This document shows, piece by piece, positions 5,188 through 5,206 of a stretch of 5,206 nucleotides of DNA. The notes beneath the pieces are model-generated. The model was given only the letters and a program-made list of their open reading frames with translations, was not told the origin of the DNA and did no database searches. The first letter of the stretch is position 1. Each line of letters opens with the position of its first letter. Both the position numbers and the translations under genes were made by a program. Source of the DNA: an uncultured Polyangiaceae bacterium (GTDB taxonomy: Bacteria > Myxococcota_A > Polyangia > Polyangiales > Polyangiaceae); contig CALKVR010000964.1 in the NCBI GenBank assembly GCA_938004815.1, forward strand, positions 1-5,206, given 5' to 3'.

Positions 5188-5206
5188 GGAGAGGGAGAGG
5201 GAGAGA
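5160..5206 (+). repeat. G-rich tract with a GGGAGA tandem repeat, possible G-quadruplex
   Basis: Seven runs of three or more G (starting at 5160, 5169, 5173, 5181, 5187, 5193 and 5199) are separated by 1-4 nt. This spans the last codons and the TAG of the adenosyltransferase gene. From 5187 three perfect copies of GGGAGA follow and the repeat reaches the window edge, so its full length is unknown. Confidence 0.75.

Overview
The window is a stretch of very GC-rich bacterial chromosome. Codon third positions are almost all G or C, and long spurious antisense reading frames follow from this. The gene mix suggests a myxobacterium-like member of the Myxococcota (Polyangia): a Hanks-type Ser/Thr kinase with one membrane span, a MerR-type helix-turn-helix fused to TPR repeats, and small lineage-specific unknown proteins. 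This placement is inferred from gene content and composition only. I see no rRNA, tRNA, CRISPR array, insertion sequence or phage gene.

Layout. (1) Bases 1-2299, minus strand: a two-gene unit, a MerR-HTH/TPR protein followed after 10 bp by a Ser/Thr protein kinase. The kinase ribosome binding site overlaps the stop codon of the upstream gene, so the two are probably translationally coupled. The kinase runs off the left edge. (2) Bases 2398-2877, minus strand: a 159-residue protein I do not recognise. (3) Bases 2929-3285, plus strand: a 118-residue unknown protein, divergent from the previous gene, with an RxxxR motif near its N-terminus. (4) Bases 3299-4474, minus strand: a rhodanese domain fused to a MoeB/ThiF-type E1 adenylyltransferase, convergent with (3). 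An inverted repeat spans both stop codons. (5) Bases 4525-5187, plus strand: a PduO-type ATP:cob(I)alamin adenosyltransferase, divergent from (4), followed by a G-rich hexanucleotide repeat that runs into the right edge.

How the genes relate. The kinase and HTH-TPR protein look like a signalling or regulatory pair. The E1-rhodanese protein (sulfur activation for molybdopterin, thiamine or a similar pathway) and the adenosyltransferase (adenosylcobalamin synthesis) are cofactor enzymes sharing a 50-bp divergent intergenic region. No carrier protein (MoaD or ThiS) and no B12-dependent mutase is in the window. The two plus-strand genes each have a TANNNT -10-like hexamer 7-8 nt before the ATG and no Shine-Dalgarno sequence, which fits leaderless transcripts. 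I found no clear new defence or mobile system. The most distinctive items are the HTH-TPR/kinase coupling, the two competing hairpins at the convergent gene ends, the domain order of the rhodanese-E1 protein, and the unknown divergent pair.
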